From NCBI GenBank assembly GCA_022614855.1, contig JAKEHU010000008.1:16097-80096 (forward strand): a stretch of 64,000 nt of DNA, given 5' to 3'. Each line of letters opens with the position of its first letter. Position 1 is the first letter of the stretch. The notes under the pieces are model-generated. The model was not told the DNA's origin, did no database searches, and saw only the letters and a program-made list of their open reading frames with translations. Both the position numbers and the translations under genes were made by a program. Positions 39,033 to 48,317 of the stretch are shown here, piece after piece. This DNA comes from Chlamydiota bacterium. Lineage in GTDB: Bacteria; Chlamydiota; Chlamydiia; Chlamydiales; Rhabdochlamydiaceae.

Positions 39033-41641
39033 TCTTTTGCTTTTTCGAAGGCAAGCTCCATTTTTTTGGGATTTTTTCCTCCTGCTTGCGCATTATCTGC
39101 TTTTCCACCTCCACCTCCTTCGATAATGGGAGAGATTTCTTTGATGAAAGCCATTGCTTGAATTCCCCTTTGTACCAGATCAGGAGTGACTCTTGCAATG
39201 ATTTGACACCTTCCTTCCATTGCGACGCCCAAAATGAGTACAAGAGAAGGAGCAAGAACAAGGAGTTCTTCAGCTAAAAGGGAGAGTTCTTCCATTTCAA
39301 TCGCCACTTTTTTAGCTAAAAAAGGAATTTGTGAAATTTCTTCTATCTCTTCCTTGAGCTCTAAGGCAAGATTTTTTAAAAAAGATCTTTTTGCAGAGCG
39401 CAATTCCATTTTCAGCCGATTGTTTTCATCGACAAGATTCACCACTTTTTCTGGAAGTTGGGGAAGGGTAGATTTGAGATGAGCTGCGGCTTTGAGGGCA
39501 TAATCCTCATTTATCCTTGCAAAATCTTCAGCTACTTTTCCAACGCATGCTTCGATTCTTCTTAGCCCGGCTCCAATACTTCTTTCATCCATGATACGAA
39601 AAAGTCCGATGGATCCAACATAGTGTACGTGTGTTCCTCCACACAATTCCTTAGAATAGCCGATATCGATGACGCGAACTCGATTTCCATATTTTTCTCC
39701 AAAAAATTGTTTAATTTCTTGGTCTTTTTGTGCTTCTTCGTAGGGAATTTCATAGATATTAACTCTTTGATTTTCTCGAACTTTTTCATTGATCAAATCT
39801 TCAATTTGTCGAATTTCTGAAAGTGAGAGAGCTTTGTGATGGTGAAAATCAAATCTGAGTTTTTTTTCCTCCACTAAAGAGCCTGCTTGTTTAATGTGAT
39901 TCCCTAAAATTTGCTGGAGAGCCCAGTGGAGAAGGTGGGTTGCCGTATGGTGGTTTGCAATGGACTTTCTCCTTGCTTCATCGATGCGAGCAAGAACTTT
40001 TTCTTCTATCTGAAAAAATCCGTGATCCACGATCCCAATATGTGCAATGATTCCTGGATAGGGATTTTGGCAATCTAACACTTTAAATCTTGCCTTTTCG
40101 TGTGTGATTGTGCCTGTATCTGCAACTTGCCCTCCCTTTTCTGCATAAAAAGGTGTTTTATCGAGGAGAATGACCCCTTTTTCACCTTCTGACAGGGAGT
40201 CGACAAATTCCCCATTTTTCAAAAGTCCAGTGATACGGCTTTCTGATTCGGTATCAGAATACCCTGTAAATTCACAAGCCCCTTGTTCTTTGACAAAGAT
40301 CTTGTAGAGATTTTCTCCCGTTTCCTGGGCGCCAAAGGTCTGTGCATTTCGAGATTTTTCTTTTGCCCTTTCTTCTAAGAGTTGATAAGCATCGATATTG
40401 ACTTCGAGACCGTAATCCCTTGCAATCAACAAAATTTCGTCCAATGGAAATCCATAAGTATCTTTTAATTTAAATGCTTCTGCTCCACTGATCTGTTTCA
40501 AAGGCTTATCAAAGGCTTTTGCTATGATGGAGCTTAAGATATTGCCACCTCGTTTAAGAGTGCGGATGAAACTCTCTTCTTCAAGGGTAAGAATTTCTGC
40601 AATGCGATTTTGCGATTTGATGAGTTCTGGGTAATCTTCTCCCATCACTTCAATCAGTGCAGGAAGCACCCGGGCTAAAAATGGTTCTTGTAAGTTGAGA
40701 ATTTTTCCATATCTCACAGCGCGGCGCAAAAGTTTTCTAACCACATATCCTCGATCAACATTACTTGGCTGTACTCCATCTGCGATGGCAAAAGCGAGAG
40801 ATCTCATATGATCTGCAATCACGTGAAATGCAGGAGCATATTCTCCTTTTTCTTTGTAATTTTTTCCTGAGATCGATTCAATTTTTTTGATCAGATGAAA
40901 TAAAATGTCTGTGCGAAATACATTATCGACTTCCATTTTCAAAGAGACAATTCTCTCTAAACCAGCTCCCGTGTCAATCGATTTGCTAGGCAAAGGAAAA
41001 ATTTTTCCATTTTGATCGCGATTGTACTGCATGAAAACAAGATTCCAAAATTCAAGGTAGCGCTCTCCGCTCACATCTTCTTTGGGGTTTTTAGCATCGC
41101 CATATTTTTCTCCACGATCATAGAGCAGTTCCGAACATGGGCCACAGGGTCCAGTATCTCCCATGGCCCAAAAATTCTCTTTTTCTCCCATTTTGACAAT
41201 TCGCTCTTTGGGAACAAATTTTTGCCAAATTGCATAGGAGTCTTCATCTTTTTCAAAAACAGTGATCCAGATATTTTTTGGAGAAAATTTAAAAATTGTT
41301 TTAGTTACTTCCCACGCATATTCAATCGCTTTTTCCTTGAAATAGTCTCCAAAAGAAAAATTGCCAAGCATTTCAAAAAAAGTGAGATGTCTAGAGGTGT
41401 GACCCACATTGTCAAGATCATTGTGTTTTCCTCCTACTCGAATGCATTTTTGCGAGGAGGTTGCCTTTGTATATTCGCGGCTACTTTTTCCTAAAAAAAC
41501 ATCTTTAAATTGATTCATCCCCGCGTTGTTGAAAAGTAGAGTGGGATCATCATGGGGAACAACCGGAGAAGAGGGGATGATAGAATGGCCTTTTTCCTTA
41601 AAATATTGAAGGAACTTTCGCCGAATTTCCTGGGATAGCAT
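39008..41641 (-). CDS. alaS: Alanyl-tRNA synthetase
   Basis: 877 residues from ATG 41641 (MLSQEIRRKFLQYFKEKGHS), which has AGGA a few bases upstream. The frame is open for 11 further codons, but the family starts here. The catalytic domain has FNNAGMNQFKDVFLG and RHLTFFEMLGNFSFGDYFK. The editing domain carries HTATHLLHWALQ and the zinc-site CGGTHVHYVGSIG. The C-Ala domain with a Gly-rich loop (EGGGGGKADNAQAGG) is complete. It charges tRNA-Ala and is co-transcribed with mfd. Confidence 0.96.
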   Translation of the reverse strand: MLSQEIRRKFLQYFKEKGHSIIPSSPVVPHDDPTLLFNNAGMNQFKDVFLGKSSREYTKATSSQKCIRVGGKHNDLDNVGHTSRHLTFFEMLGNFSFGDYFKEKAIEYAWEVTKTIFKFSPKNIWITVFEKDEDSYAIWQKFVPKERIVKMGEKENFWAMGDTGPCGPCSELLYDRGEKYGDAKNPKEDVSGERYLEFWNLVFMQYNRDQNGKIFPLPSKSIDTGAGLERIVSLKMEVDNVFRTDILFHLIKKIESISGKNYKEKGEYAPAFHVIADHMRSLAFAIADGVQPSNVDRGYVVRKLLRRAVRYGKILNLQEPFLARVLPALIEVMGEDYPELIKSQNRIAEILTLEEESFIRTLKRGGNILSSIIAKAFDKPLKQISGAEAFKLKDTYGFPLDEILLIARDYGLEVNIDAYQLLEERAKEKSRNAQTFGAQETGENLYKIFVKEQGACEFTGYSDTESESRITGLLKNGEFVDSLSEGEKGVILLDKTPFYAEKGGQVADTGTITHEKARFKVLDCQNPYPGIIAHIGIVDHGFFQIEEKVLARIDEARRKSIANHHTATHLLHWALQQILGNHIKQAGSLVEEKKLRFDFHHHKALSLSEIRQIEDLINEKVRENQRVNIYEIPYEEAQKDQEIKQFFGEKYGNRVRVIDIGYSKELCGGTHVHYVGSIGLFRIMDERSIGAGLRRIEACVGKVAEDFARINEDYALKAAAHLKSTLPQLPEKVVNLVDENNRLKMELRSAKRSFLKNLALELKEEIEEISQIPFLAKKVAIEMEELSLLAEELLVLAPSLVLILGVAMEGRCQIIARVTPDLVQRGIQAMAFIKEISPIIEGGGGGKADNAQAGGKNPKKMELAFEKAKECLIKLSV

Positions 41642-41758
41642 AATTCCTATGAAAATATCACAATAGGCGGCCAAAAGTAAAACGGCTTTTTCCCGTTTTT
41701 GTTGCGGAATTACTTGAAGAAGGATAAAACTATAGGAAAAATATCCTAAAGACTAGCA

Positions 41759-43750
41759 ATGAACGAGGAATTAAAGAAACAGCTTTCTAAAGTTGCAAAT
41801 ACAATTCGTCAGCTATCTATTGATGCTGTTCAAAAAGCCAATTCTGGCCACCCAGGTCTTCCCATGGGCTGCGCTGAACTGGGAGCCTATCTTTGGGGAG
41901 TAGAACTGCGATACAATCCCAAAAATCCCAAGTGGCTCAATCGCGATCGGTTTGTTCTTTCTGCAGGACATGGATCGATGCTGCTCTACAGCTGTTTGCA
42001 CCTAAGCGGATATAATCTTTCTCTAGAAGAAATAAAGCATTTTCGCCAGCTTCACTCTAAAACTCCTGGCCATCCTGAATATCACATTACTGAAGGAATT
42101 GAAGCAACTACCGGGCCGCTTGGGCAAGGTGTGGGGAATGCAGTCGGCCAAGCACTTGGATTGAAACTATTGGCTGCAAAGTTCAATAGCCCAAATTTTC
42201 CTCTTTTTGCAAATAAAATATTTTGTTTAGCAGGAGATGGATGCATCATGGAGGGAATCTCTTCCGAAGCTTCTTCCTTAGCAGGCCATTTAGGGCTCGA
42301 CAATCTAGTTTTGATCTATGACTCCAATAAAGTATGCCTTGATGGTCCTTTATCCGAATGTTGTTCAGAGAATACAAAAATGCGCTATGAAGCCTATGGA
42401 TGGGAGACATATGAATTGGATGGATATGATTTTGATCAGATGGAAAAAATATTTACCCATATTCGAACTAACCAGAAAAAACCCGCCTTTATTCTCATGC
42501 ATACAATTATTGGAAAGGGTTCCCCACATAAAGCTGGAACACACAAAGCACATGGAGCTCCTTTGGGAACCGAAGAAGTTGCAGAAACAAAAAAACTTCT
42601 TGGACTGCCCGAAGAAGAATTTTATATTCCCCAAACCGTTCGCAATTTTTTTGAGCAAAAATTGCAAAAAGATCTGGAAATGGAAAAAAGATGGAAAGAA
42701 CTCTTTCGCTCTTGGTCTGAAGACCATTCCGACCTCCATAAAGAGTTCATGATCATGGTCGAAAAAAAAATTCCTGATGATTTAGAAAGCAAATTAAAAA
42801 CAATAGAGATGAAAAGTCCTTTAGCAGGAAGGTCGGCTTCGCAAGCTTGTTTGAATGAACTCGGAAAAAATCTTCCCTTTCTCGTCGGTGGATCTGCCGA
42901 TCTGTCTTGTTCTGACCTGACATTGATGAAGGATTTTTCCATTGTAAGTAAAAGTAATTTTAAAGGCAGAAATATTAAATATGGAGTAAGAGAATTTGCA
43001 ATGGCAGCTGCAGCATCCGGTCTTGCTGAAACGGATATGTTGCTTCCCTTTATTGGAACATTTCTCACTTTTTCTGATTATATGAGAAATGCAATTCGTC
43101 TAGCAGCGCTTTCAAAAATCCAGGTAATTTATCAATTTACTCATGATTCGGTTTTTTTGGGAGAAGATGGACCAACCCATCAACCAGTTGAACACTTAGC
43201 AGCTCTTCGAGCAATTCCAAATCTCTATCTCATTCGGCCAGCAGATAATCATGAAGTAAAGATGGCTTGGATTGCAGCACTTCGCCATCTCGGCCCTACA
43301 GCAATCGTTCTATCCAGACAAGCTCTTCCGGAACTTGTTGAAACAAATGTTTCATTTGGTGAAGGAGTGGGAAAAGGAGCTTATATCGTAAAAAAAGAAT
43401 CCAAACCTCGTCTCGATTTTACTCTCCTTGCAACGGGATCGGAACTTTCACTTGCTTTAGATGTTGCTAAAGCCCTTGAAAAACGAAACAAAAGTGTACG
43501 TGTCATTTCTATGCCTTGTTGGGAGATTTTTGAAAAGCAAAGTGAAAAATACAAAGAATCAGTGTTAGGCGGAAATTTGGGACAACGAGTGAGTATTGAA
43601 GCCGCTACCTCTTTTGGTTGGCAAAAATGGATTGGTCAAGCTGGAATTGCGATCAGCATCGAAACATTTGGCGCATCTGCTCCTCTAAGTGATCTGCAAA
43701 TGGAATTTGGATTTACTGTCGATGCAATACTGGATCGGATACTTGCTTAA
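41759..43750 (+). CDS. tkt: Transketolase
   Basis: 663 residues, full length. The thiamine diphosphate site is intact: GDGCIMEGISSEASSLAGHL with the metal-binding stretch DSNKVCLDG. HPEY and GPLGQG in the N-terminal domain, FTHDSVFLGEDGPTHQPVEH in the pyrimidine-binding domain, and the C-terminal domain are all visible. It interconverts sugar phosphates in the non-oxidative pentose phosphate pathway. It diverges from alaS. The stop codon abuts palindromic element 5. Confidence 0.96.
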   Translation: MNEELKKQLSKVANTIRQLSIDAVQKANSGHPGLPMGCAELGAYLWGVELRYNPKNPKWLNRDRFVLSAGHGSMLLYSCLHLSGYNLSLEEIKHFRQLHSKTPGHPEYHITEGIEATTGPLGQGVGNAVGQALGLKLLAAKFNSPNFPLFANKIFCLAGDGCIMEGISSEASSLAGHLGLDNLVLIYDSNKVCLDGPLSECCSENTKMRYEAYGWETYELDGYDFDQMEKIFTHIRTNQKKPAFILMHTIIGKGSPHKAGTHKAHGAPLGTEEVAETKKLLGLPEEEFYIPQTVRNFFEQKLQKDLEMEKRWKELFRSWSEDHSDLHKEFMIMVEKKIPDDLESKLKTIEMKSPLAGRSASQACLNELGKNLPFLVGGSADLSCSDLTLMKDFSIVSKSNFKGRNIKYGVREFAMAAAASGLAETDMLLPFIGTFLTFSDYMRNAIRLAALSKIQVIYQFTHDSVFLGEDGPTHQPVEHLAALRAIPNLYLIRPADNHEVKMAWIAALRHLGPTAIVLSRQALPELVETNVSFGEGVGKGAYIVKKESKPRLDFTLLATGSELSLALDVAKALEKRNKSVRVISMPCWEIFEKQSEKYKESVLGGNLGQRVSIEAATSFGWQKWIGQAGIAISIETFGASAPLSDLQMEFGFTVDAILDRILA

Positions 43751-43918
43751 AAACTCACCTTACACACAAAGGAATGATGAATAAATGAATCTTTCGAATC
43801 CCAAATGATCCGAAAATACTCGACATATTTTTTCAAATATGCCTGCGTTTTTCGTATCATTTGGTCTTTCGAAATCTTTCATTTCTTCATCCCTTCCTTT
43901 GTGCGTAAGGTGAGTTAA
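43751..43918. repeat. Palindromic element 5 (168 bp), CTCACCTTAC termini
   Basis: Arms AACTCACCTTACACACAAAG (43752) and CTTTGTGCGTAAGGTGAGTT (ending 43916) are complementary except for one base. Inner arms around GAATCCCAAATGATCCG and ATCATTTGGTCTTTCG pair again. The element joins the tkt stop to the 3' end of the bioF-like gene, whose last residues NSPYAQRKG are encoded by the arm. Confidence 0.88.
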
Positions 43919-45044
43919 AAGTTTTGATTTGATCCAAAAGTTCCTGAAACTGATCAGGAGCATGATGAAGATTGATGACAATTGAAATTGCACAACCGTT
44001 TATTGATTTCTTGATGGGCTTCGGTAAGCCTACAATAATTTGAGAATTGGCAAGAAAACTTCTAAACTCTTCCGCTTCTTCCAAATTTTGAAATAAAAGG
44101 ACAATTAAAGGAGTAACGGATGGTACCATTTTCAATTCTGTTTCTTGCAATTGTTTTCTCATAAAATGGGCTTTTTGCTCGAGCTGCTTGCGCTCTCCCT
44201 CCATTTGAAAAATCAAATCAATTGCCGCATCAATAGCCCCGATAAGCGGAGCAGCCAACAGGTGCATGGTTTTTTCGTGAAGAGCCTGAATAAAGAAATC
44301 ATTCATGATTTCGCTGGAAGAGAGATAGCCTCCTTGTACTCCACAAGCTTTAGACAAAGATCCCGAAAGAAAATGGATCTCTTTTTTTTTGCTTCCAAGT
44401 CCATAACCTTCCTTGCCGAGAATTCCAAAAGCATGAGAATCATCGACAAACAAAAACGTTTCAAATTCTTTAGAAAGAGAAAAATATTCTTTAAGAGGAG
44501 AAAGCTCTCCGGTTTGGCTGAAAACAGATTCCAAAGCAATTAGATTTATGCGTGCTTCACTATTTTTTAATAGATATTCTAAATGGTCTAAATCATTGTG
44601 GCGAAAAAGTGATACTTTTCCTTTTCCCTGCAAAGCGCCAGAAATTAAACTTGTATGGGAAAGTTCATCGATAAAGATTGAAACACCTTCGCAGGAAAGA
44701 GAAGAGAGAGCGAAAAAATTTGCTTCATGTCTAGAAGAAAAAAAAATCGTTTTCTCCATCCCTAGAACATGAGAAAACTTTTCTTCCAAATTTTTTTGAT
44801 GATTTAAATAGAGGAGAGTTTGCTCGCTTGTAGTTGCGGCAAGACCAAATTGCAGGAGAGACTTCATCGCCTGCTTTTTTACTTCGGGATGTTCCGAAAG
44901 ACCCAAATAGTCATGCGAGGAAAAGTTCAACATTTTTTGATTATCTAAAATCAATTGAGAAGGACTTATAGGAATTGCAGCTTTAGGAAAAAAAGAAAAA
45001 ACAGGGGAAATTTGCTTTTGAAAAAATTCTTCGTTGTTAGACAT
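43887..45044 (-). CDS. bioF: BioF-like alpha-oxoamine synthase (8-amino-7-oxononanoate synthase family)
   Basis: 385 residues from ATG 45044 (MSNNEEFFQKQIS); the frame also opens at a TTG 36 bases upstream. A fold-type I PLP enzyme: NFSSHDYLGLSEHPEV opens the domain, DDSHAFGILGKEGYGLG carries the PLP-contacting Asp and His, and SGSLSKACGVQGGYL the PLP lysine. BioF condenses pimeloyl-thioester and alanine in biotin synthesis. Related enzymes (2-amino-3-ketobutyrate CoA ligase, serine palmitoyltransferase) cannot be excluded, and no other bio gene is nearby. The C-terminal tail NSPYAQRKG is translated from palindromic element 5, so the ancestral protein probably ended earlier. Confidence 0.78.
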   Translation of the reverse strand: MSNNEEFFQKQISPVFSFFPKAAIPISPSQLILDNQKMLNFSSHDYLGLSEHPEVKKQAMKSLLQFGLAATTSEQTLLYLNHQKNLEEKFSHVLGMEKTIFFSSRHEANFFALSSLSCEGVSIFIDELSHTSLISGALQGKGKVSLFRHNDLDHLEYLLKNSEARINLIALESVFSQTGELSPLKEYFSLSKEFETFLFVDDSHAFGILGKEGYGLGSKKKEIHFLSGSLSKACGVQGGYLSSSEIMNDFFIQALHEKTMHLLAAPLIGAIDAAIDLIFQMEGERKQLEQKAHFMRKQLQETELKMVPSVTPLIVLLFQNLEEAEEFRSFLANSQIIVGLPKPIKKSINGCAISIVINLHHAPDQFQELLDQIKTFNSPYAQRKG

Positions 45045-45088
45045 GGTCTTTAATTTTATCACTGCAAGAAATTTTTTCAAAGCTTTCT

Positions 45089-45257
45089 AAGAGTTTGTCG
45101 TCGAAATTTTGTAAATTTAGATTCCGAAGATTTTTGATGAGGTTTTGCATTGTTCGGTGAGGACAATATGCGAAGCTGCATATGGCCGAGACGAACGATG
45201 CGAAAAATCACAAAAAGCTATGGAAGAAGAATTTATAAAATTTCGACGACAGACTTT
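45089..45257. repeat. Palindromic element 6 (about 169 bp) with CATATG core
   Basis: Arms GTCGTCGAAATTTTGTAAAT (45097) and ATTTATAAAATTTCGACGAC (ending 45250) are complementary with one mismatch. The centre is CAATATGCGAAGCTGCATAT (45167). The right arm encodes the C-terminus (SVVEIL and stop) of dapL on the minus strand. It fills most of the gap between bioF and dapL. Confidence 0.85.
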
Positions 45258-46435
45258 AACACTCGTTTTATTACCTCTACTGCAATTTCAGGAGTGGTAA
45301 AACCAGATAGGCGAAGAAAACCCTCTCCCAATTTTCCAAATCCAATTCCCGGTACGGCGATGATCTGACACTCCTCTAAAATCCAATCAAAAAATTCCCA
45401 GGAGGAGTGAAAAGAAGGGGGAATTTTCCAAAAGATATATGGAGAATCAATTCCGCCAAAAAAAGTTTGATCGATTTTTGTAAGACCTTCTCGCAAAATA
45501 CTAGTAGCTTTTTGATAAGTGGCAATTTGTTTTTGTAGTTCTACTTTTGCCTCTTTTGAAAAGGTAGCTTCTGCTGCTTTTTGAATGGGATAAGCAAGAC
45601 CATTGAATTTAATCGCCTGTCTTTTTTGCCAAAGCGAATGAAGGGATATTTTTTCTCTATTGCAATATCCAAAAAGGGTTTTAGGGATGACCATGTAGCT
45701 ACAGCGAAGACCGGTAAATCCAGCAGACTTAGAAAAGCTGCGCATTTCAATGGCAACTTCTTTCGCTCCCTCGATTTCATAAATGGTTTTTGGAACATCT
45801 GAAGAGGTGATGAAAGCAGCATAAGCATTATCATAAAGTATGATGGATCCATTTTTCCTTGCCCAACCAACCCAACTTGATAACTGTTTTCGATTTAATG
45901 CAACTCCAGTTGGATTATTTGGAGAGCAGAGGTAGATCCAATCGACTTTCTGCTCAGGAAAAGTAGGTTGAAATTGATTTTCTTCAGTAAGAGAGAGAAA
46001 ATGAATCTTCTTTTTCCATCCGCCAATGATGCAAGATTGCAGGTAAGCAGGATAAGTGGGCTCTTCAATTGCAATAGATGCATCTTTTTCAAATAGATCT
46101 TGAATATTTACTGCATCGCTATTGATTCCATCAGAAATGAAAATTTCAGAAGAATCGATCTTAAAATCTGCATATTCATTTTTTTGAATGGCCTCTCTTA
46201 AAAATGGATATCCTTGTGAGGGACCATAGCCGCGCATTCCTTTTTTCGTTCCCATTTCACAAGTTGCTTCACAAAGAGCTTCCACAATTTTTGGAGAAAG
46301 AGGGAGAGAGACATCTCCAATTCCAAGATTGATAATTGGCATTTTCATATGGTTCGCTTGTTCCACTTTTTCCTCGATGAGAGAAAAAATATAGCTTTGA
46401 TCCAATTGCTGAAAGTAGGGATTAATTTTTGACAT
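45233..46435 (-). CDS. dapL: LL-diaminopimelate aminotransferase
   Basis: 400 residues from ATG 46435 (MSKINPYFQQLDQSY); a TTG-started extension of six codons overlaps the upstream gene. Class I/II aminotransferase fold: PIINLGIGDVSLPLSPKIVE, RGYGPSQGYPFLREAI, YLCSPNNPTGVALNRKQL, YDNAYAAF, and SFSKSAGFTGLRCSYMVIP with the PLP lysine. DapL makes LL-diaminopimelate directly from tetrahydrodipicolinate, the route used by chlamydiae and plants for lysine and peptidoglycan. Its final residues come from palindromic element 6. It is downstream of the LRR gene. Confidence 0.92.
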   Translation of the reverse strand: MSKINPYFQQLDQSYIFSLIEEKVEQANHMKMPIINLGIGDVSLPLSPKIVEALCEATCEMGTKKGMRGYGPSQGYPFLREAIQKNEYADFKIDSSEIFISDGINSDAVNIQDLFEKDASIAIEEPTYPAYLQSCIIGGWKKKIHFLSLTEENQFQPTFPEQKVDWIYLCSPNNPTGVALNRKQLSSWVGWARKNGSIILYDNAYAAFITSSDVPKTIYEIEGAKEVAIEMRSFSKSAGFTGLRCSYMVIPKTLFGYCNREKISLHSLWQKRQAIKFNGLAYPIQKAAEATFSKEAKVELQKQIATYQKATSILREGLTKIDQTFFGGIDSPYIFWKIPPSFHSSWEFFDWILEECQIIAVPGIGFGKLGEGFLRLSGFTTPEIAVEVIKRVLKSVVEIL

Positions 46436-46449
46436 GAACCAGTTATTAT

Positions 46450-47511
46450 TCAATTGTTGTGAATAATGCGCAAGGTGTGAGAGAGAATTTCAACTGGAAT
46501 GGATTGAATAGGATTATTCTCAATATTAAATTCACGTAGAAATATCAATTTCTGTACCAAGTACCTTGGAATATTAGTTAATTTGTTATTTTCAACATGC
46601 AATACTCCCAGAAAAGGTGCTTTCAAAATAGGATAAGGAAATGTGCTAAATTTATTGTTTCCAAGATAGAGAGATAATAGTCGATTCATTTTGTCCCATT
46701 CATCTGGTAAATTTTGGAGACCGTTGTTTTTTAAATCTAAGAGAATAAGATTTTTTAAATTGCAAATTTCAGAAGGAAGTTCTTTGATTTTATTATAGGA
46801 CAAATCTATCAATTCAATTTCGGTAAAATTTTTAAGATCGGTTGGAATTTTTTCCATTTTATTTTTCGATATGTCCAAAATTTTTAACTTACTCATATAT
46901 TTAGCAATAGCAGTTATTTCTTTTATCTCATTTTTAGATAGATCTAAACATTCGACCTGTTTGAAAAATTGACATATTGGTTCTGGAATAAGTAAAAGAT
47001 CGAGACCCGATAGATCTAAATTAAAAGGTGTCTTCTTTAAGACTGTGTTTTCGCAATATTGTTTAATTTTTTGGGGATCACTGAAAGCTGGTAAAGCCAT
47101 CTTTATAGAAATGCGATTCCAAATTTTTATTAATGCATCATATTCTATTTTTTCTCTTTCCAATTTCAAAAGTGTAGTGGCAGAAAAATAGGAAAAAAAA
47201 TCGAATTGCAGTCCATATTTTTCATAAGGTTTGATGATATTCTTAAATATATGTACCCATGATTTGTTAGATAAATGATTCAGTCGCTTTTGTAGAGAGT
47301 AAAAGGAAGCAGCTTCTTTTTGGTTTTTTGCAGATAAATCTCGAACTAGATTGTTAAATAGATTTTTTAACGTGGTTTCATAAACAGTTTTGAATATTCG
47401 TGATATTAGGCGAATGTTAGAGTTACATCCTTCACTTTCAATTAAATGGATACAAATTTTTGTTAATGATTCAATGGGCAATAGGTCAAACCAACAAATT
47501 GTTGTTTGCAT
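46450..47511 (-). CDS. Leucine-rich-repeat protein with F-box-like N-terminus
   Basis: 353 residues. The C-terminal half has about eight LRRs of 23 residues of the type LKILDISKNKMEKIPTDLKN, IELIDLSYNKIKELPSEICN and LILLDLKNNGLQNLPDEWDK. The N-terminus FDLLPIESLTKICIHLIE, followed by IRLISRIFKTVYE, resembles an F-box (Leu-Pro ... Leu ... Ile ... Leu, then Ser-Arg-x-Phe). No signal peptide. F-box/LRR proteins recruit ubiquitin ligase in eukaryotes, and amoeba-associated chlamydiae encode many. It is therefore a candidate secreted effector. The F-box part is a weak match; the LRR part is clear. The stop lies just upstream of dapL. Confidence 0.75.
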   Translation of the reverse strand: MQTTICWFDLLPIESLTKICIHLIESEGCNSNIRLISRIFKTVYETTLKNLFNNLVRDLSAKNQKEAASFYSLQKRLNHLSNKSWVHIFKNIIKPYEKYGLQFDFFSYFSATTLLKLEREKIEYDALIKIWNRISIKMALPAFSDPQKIKQYCENTVLKKTPFNLDLSGLDLLLIPEPICQFFKQVECLDLSKNEIKEITAIAKYMSKLKILDISKNKMEKIPTDLKNFTEIELIDLSYNKIKELPSEICNLKNLILLDLKNNGLQNLPDEWDKMNRLLSLYLGNNKFSTFPYPILKAPFLGVLHVENNKLTNIPRYLVQKLIFLREFNIENNPIQSIPVEILSHTLRIIHNN

Positions 47512-47596
47512 GATAAAAATATTTTTTTAAAAAACTATGAAGAAAACAGTATATATTTTCTTTTCTTTTAGTTCTGTTTAAGATATTATTTTATCT

Positions 47597-48310
47597 ATGA
47601 ATCCGATAGAAAAAATCATCGAAGGGATCCAAAATATTGAGAGAAAGATTGAGTACACCTTTCAAGATAAACAGCTGCTACTTCTTTCTTTTGTCCATCG
47701 CTCCTTTTTCAATGAGATGAGAGATCTCGTCGAGTCGCATAATGAAAGGTTGGAGTTTTTAGGAGATGCCGTTTTGGGGGTCATCATTTCTAGCCATCTC
47801 TATCAACAATTTCCTCAAAAAAATGAGGGAGAGTTATCTCAGCTCAAATCATATCTCGTCGATGCTACAGCTTGTGCAAGTTATTTGCAAAAATTAGATA
47901 TCTCTTCTTTTATTTTGCTGGGAAGAGGGGAAAGAATGAATGATGGAAAGGGGAGAGAAACCATTTTGGCCGATCTCTTCGAAGCTTTAGTGGGAGCAAT
48001 CTATTTAGATGGAGGAATCGAGTCTGCAAAAAAGTTTTTCTTTACCCATTTTTCAAAAGAGGTTGAACTGACTCTTTTGATGCCTTCTCGCAATTGGAAA
48101 GCTGAACTCCAAGATTATTCCCAAAAAAAATACCAAACATTACCTATATATAAGATTATCGAAGAACTTGGGCCTGATCACAATAAGCTCTTTGTCGCGA
48201 TTGCTTTAGTACAAGGAGAAGAAATGGGAACTGGAAAGGGGTCATCCAAAAAACAGGCGGAAATTGCAGCAGCAGAAAATGCCATGCAAAAAATCTCAAT
48301 TGAAAAGTGA
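47597..48310 (+). CDS. rnc: Ribonuclease III
   Basis: 237 residues. The signature HNERLEFLGDAVLGVIIS and the second acidic cluster DLFEALVGAIYLDGG form the catalytic site. A double-stranded RNA-binding domain occupies the last 70 residues (NWKAELQDYSQKKYQTLPIY, then GKGSSKKQAEIAAAENAM). It cuts the rRNA precursor stems, such as those at 4054/5783 and 5904/9271, and other duplexes. radA starts 7 bp after its stop, preserving the chlamydial rnc-radA pair. Confidence 0.95.
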   Translation: MNPIEKIIEGIQNIERKIEYTFQDKQLLLLSFVHRSFFNEMRDLVESHNERLEFLGDAVLGVIISSHLYQQFPQKNEGELSQLKSYLVDATACASYLQKLDISSFILLGRGERMNDGKGRETILADLFEALVGAIYLDGGIESAKKFFFTHFSKEVELTLLMPSRNWKAELQDYSQKKYQTLPIYKIIEELGPDHNKLFVAIALVQGEEMGTGKGSSKKQAEIAAAENAMQKISIEK

Positions 48311-48317
48311 TAGGTTC

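Noticed and set aside
45045..45080. TTG-started N-terminal extension of the bioF-like gene
   Set aside because: No ribosome-binding site and the start at ATG 45044 already gives full family length.
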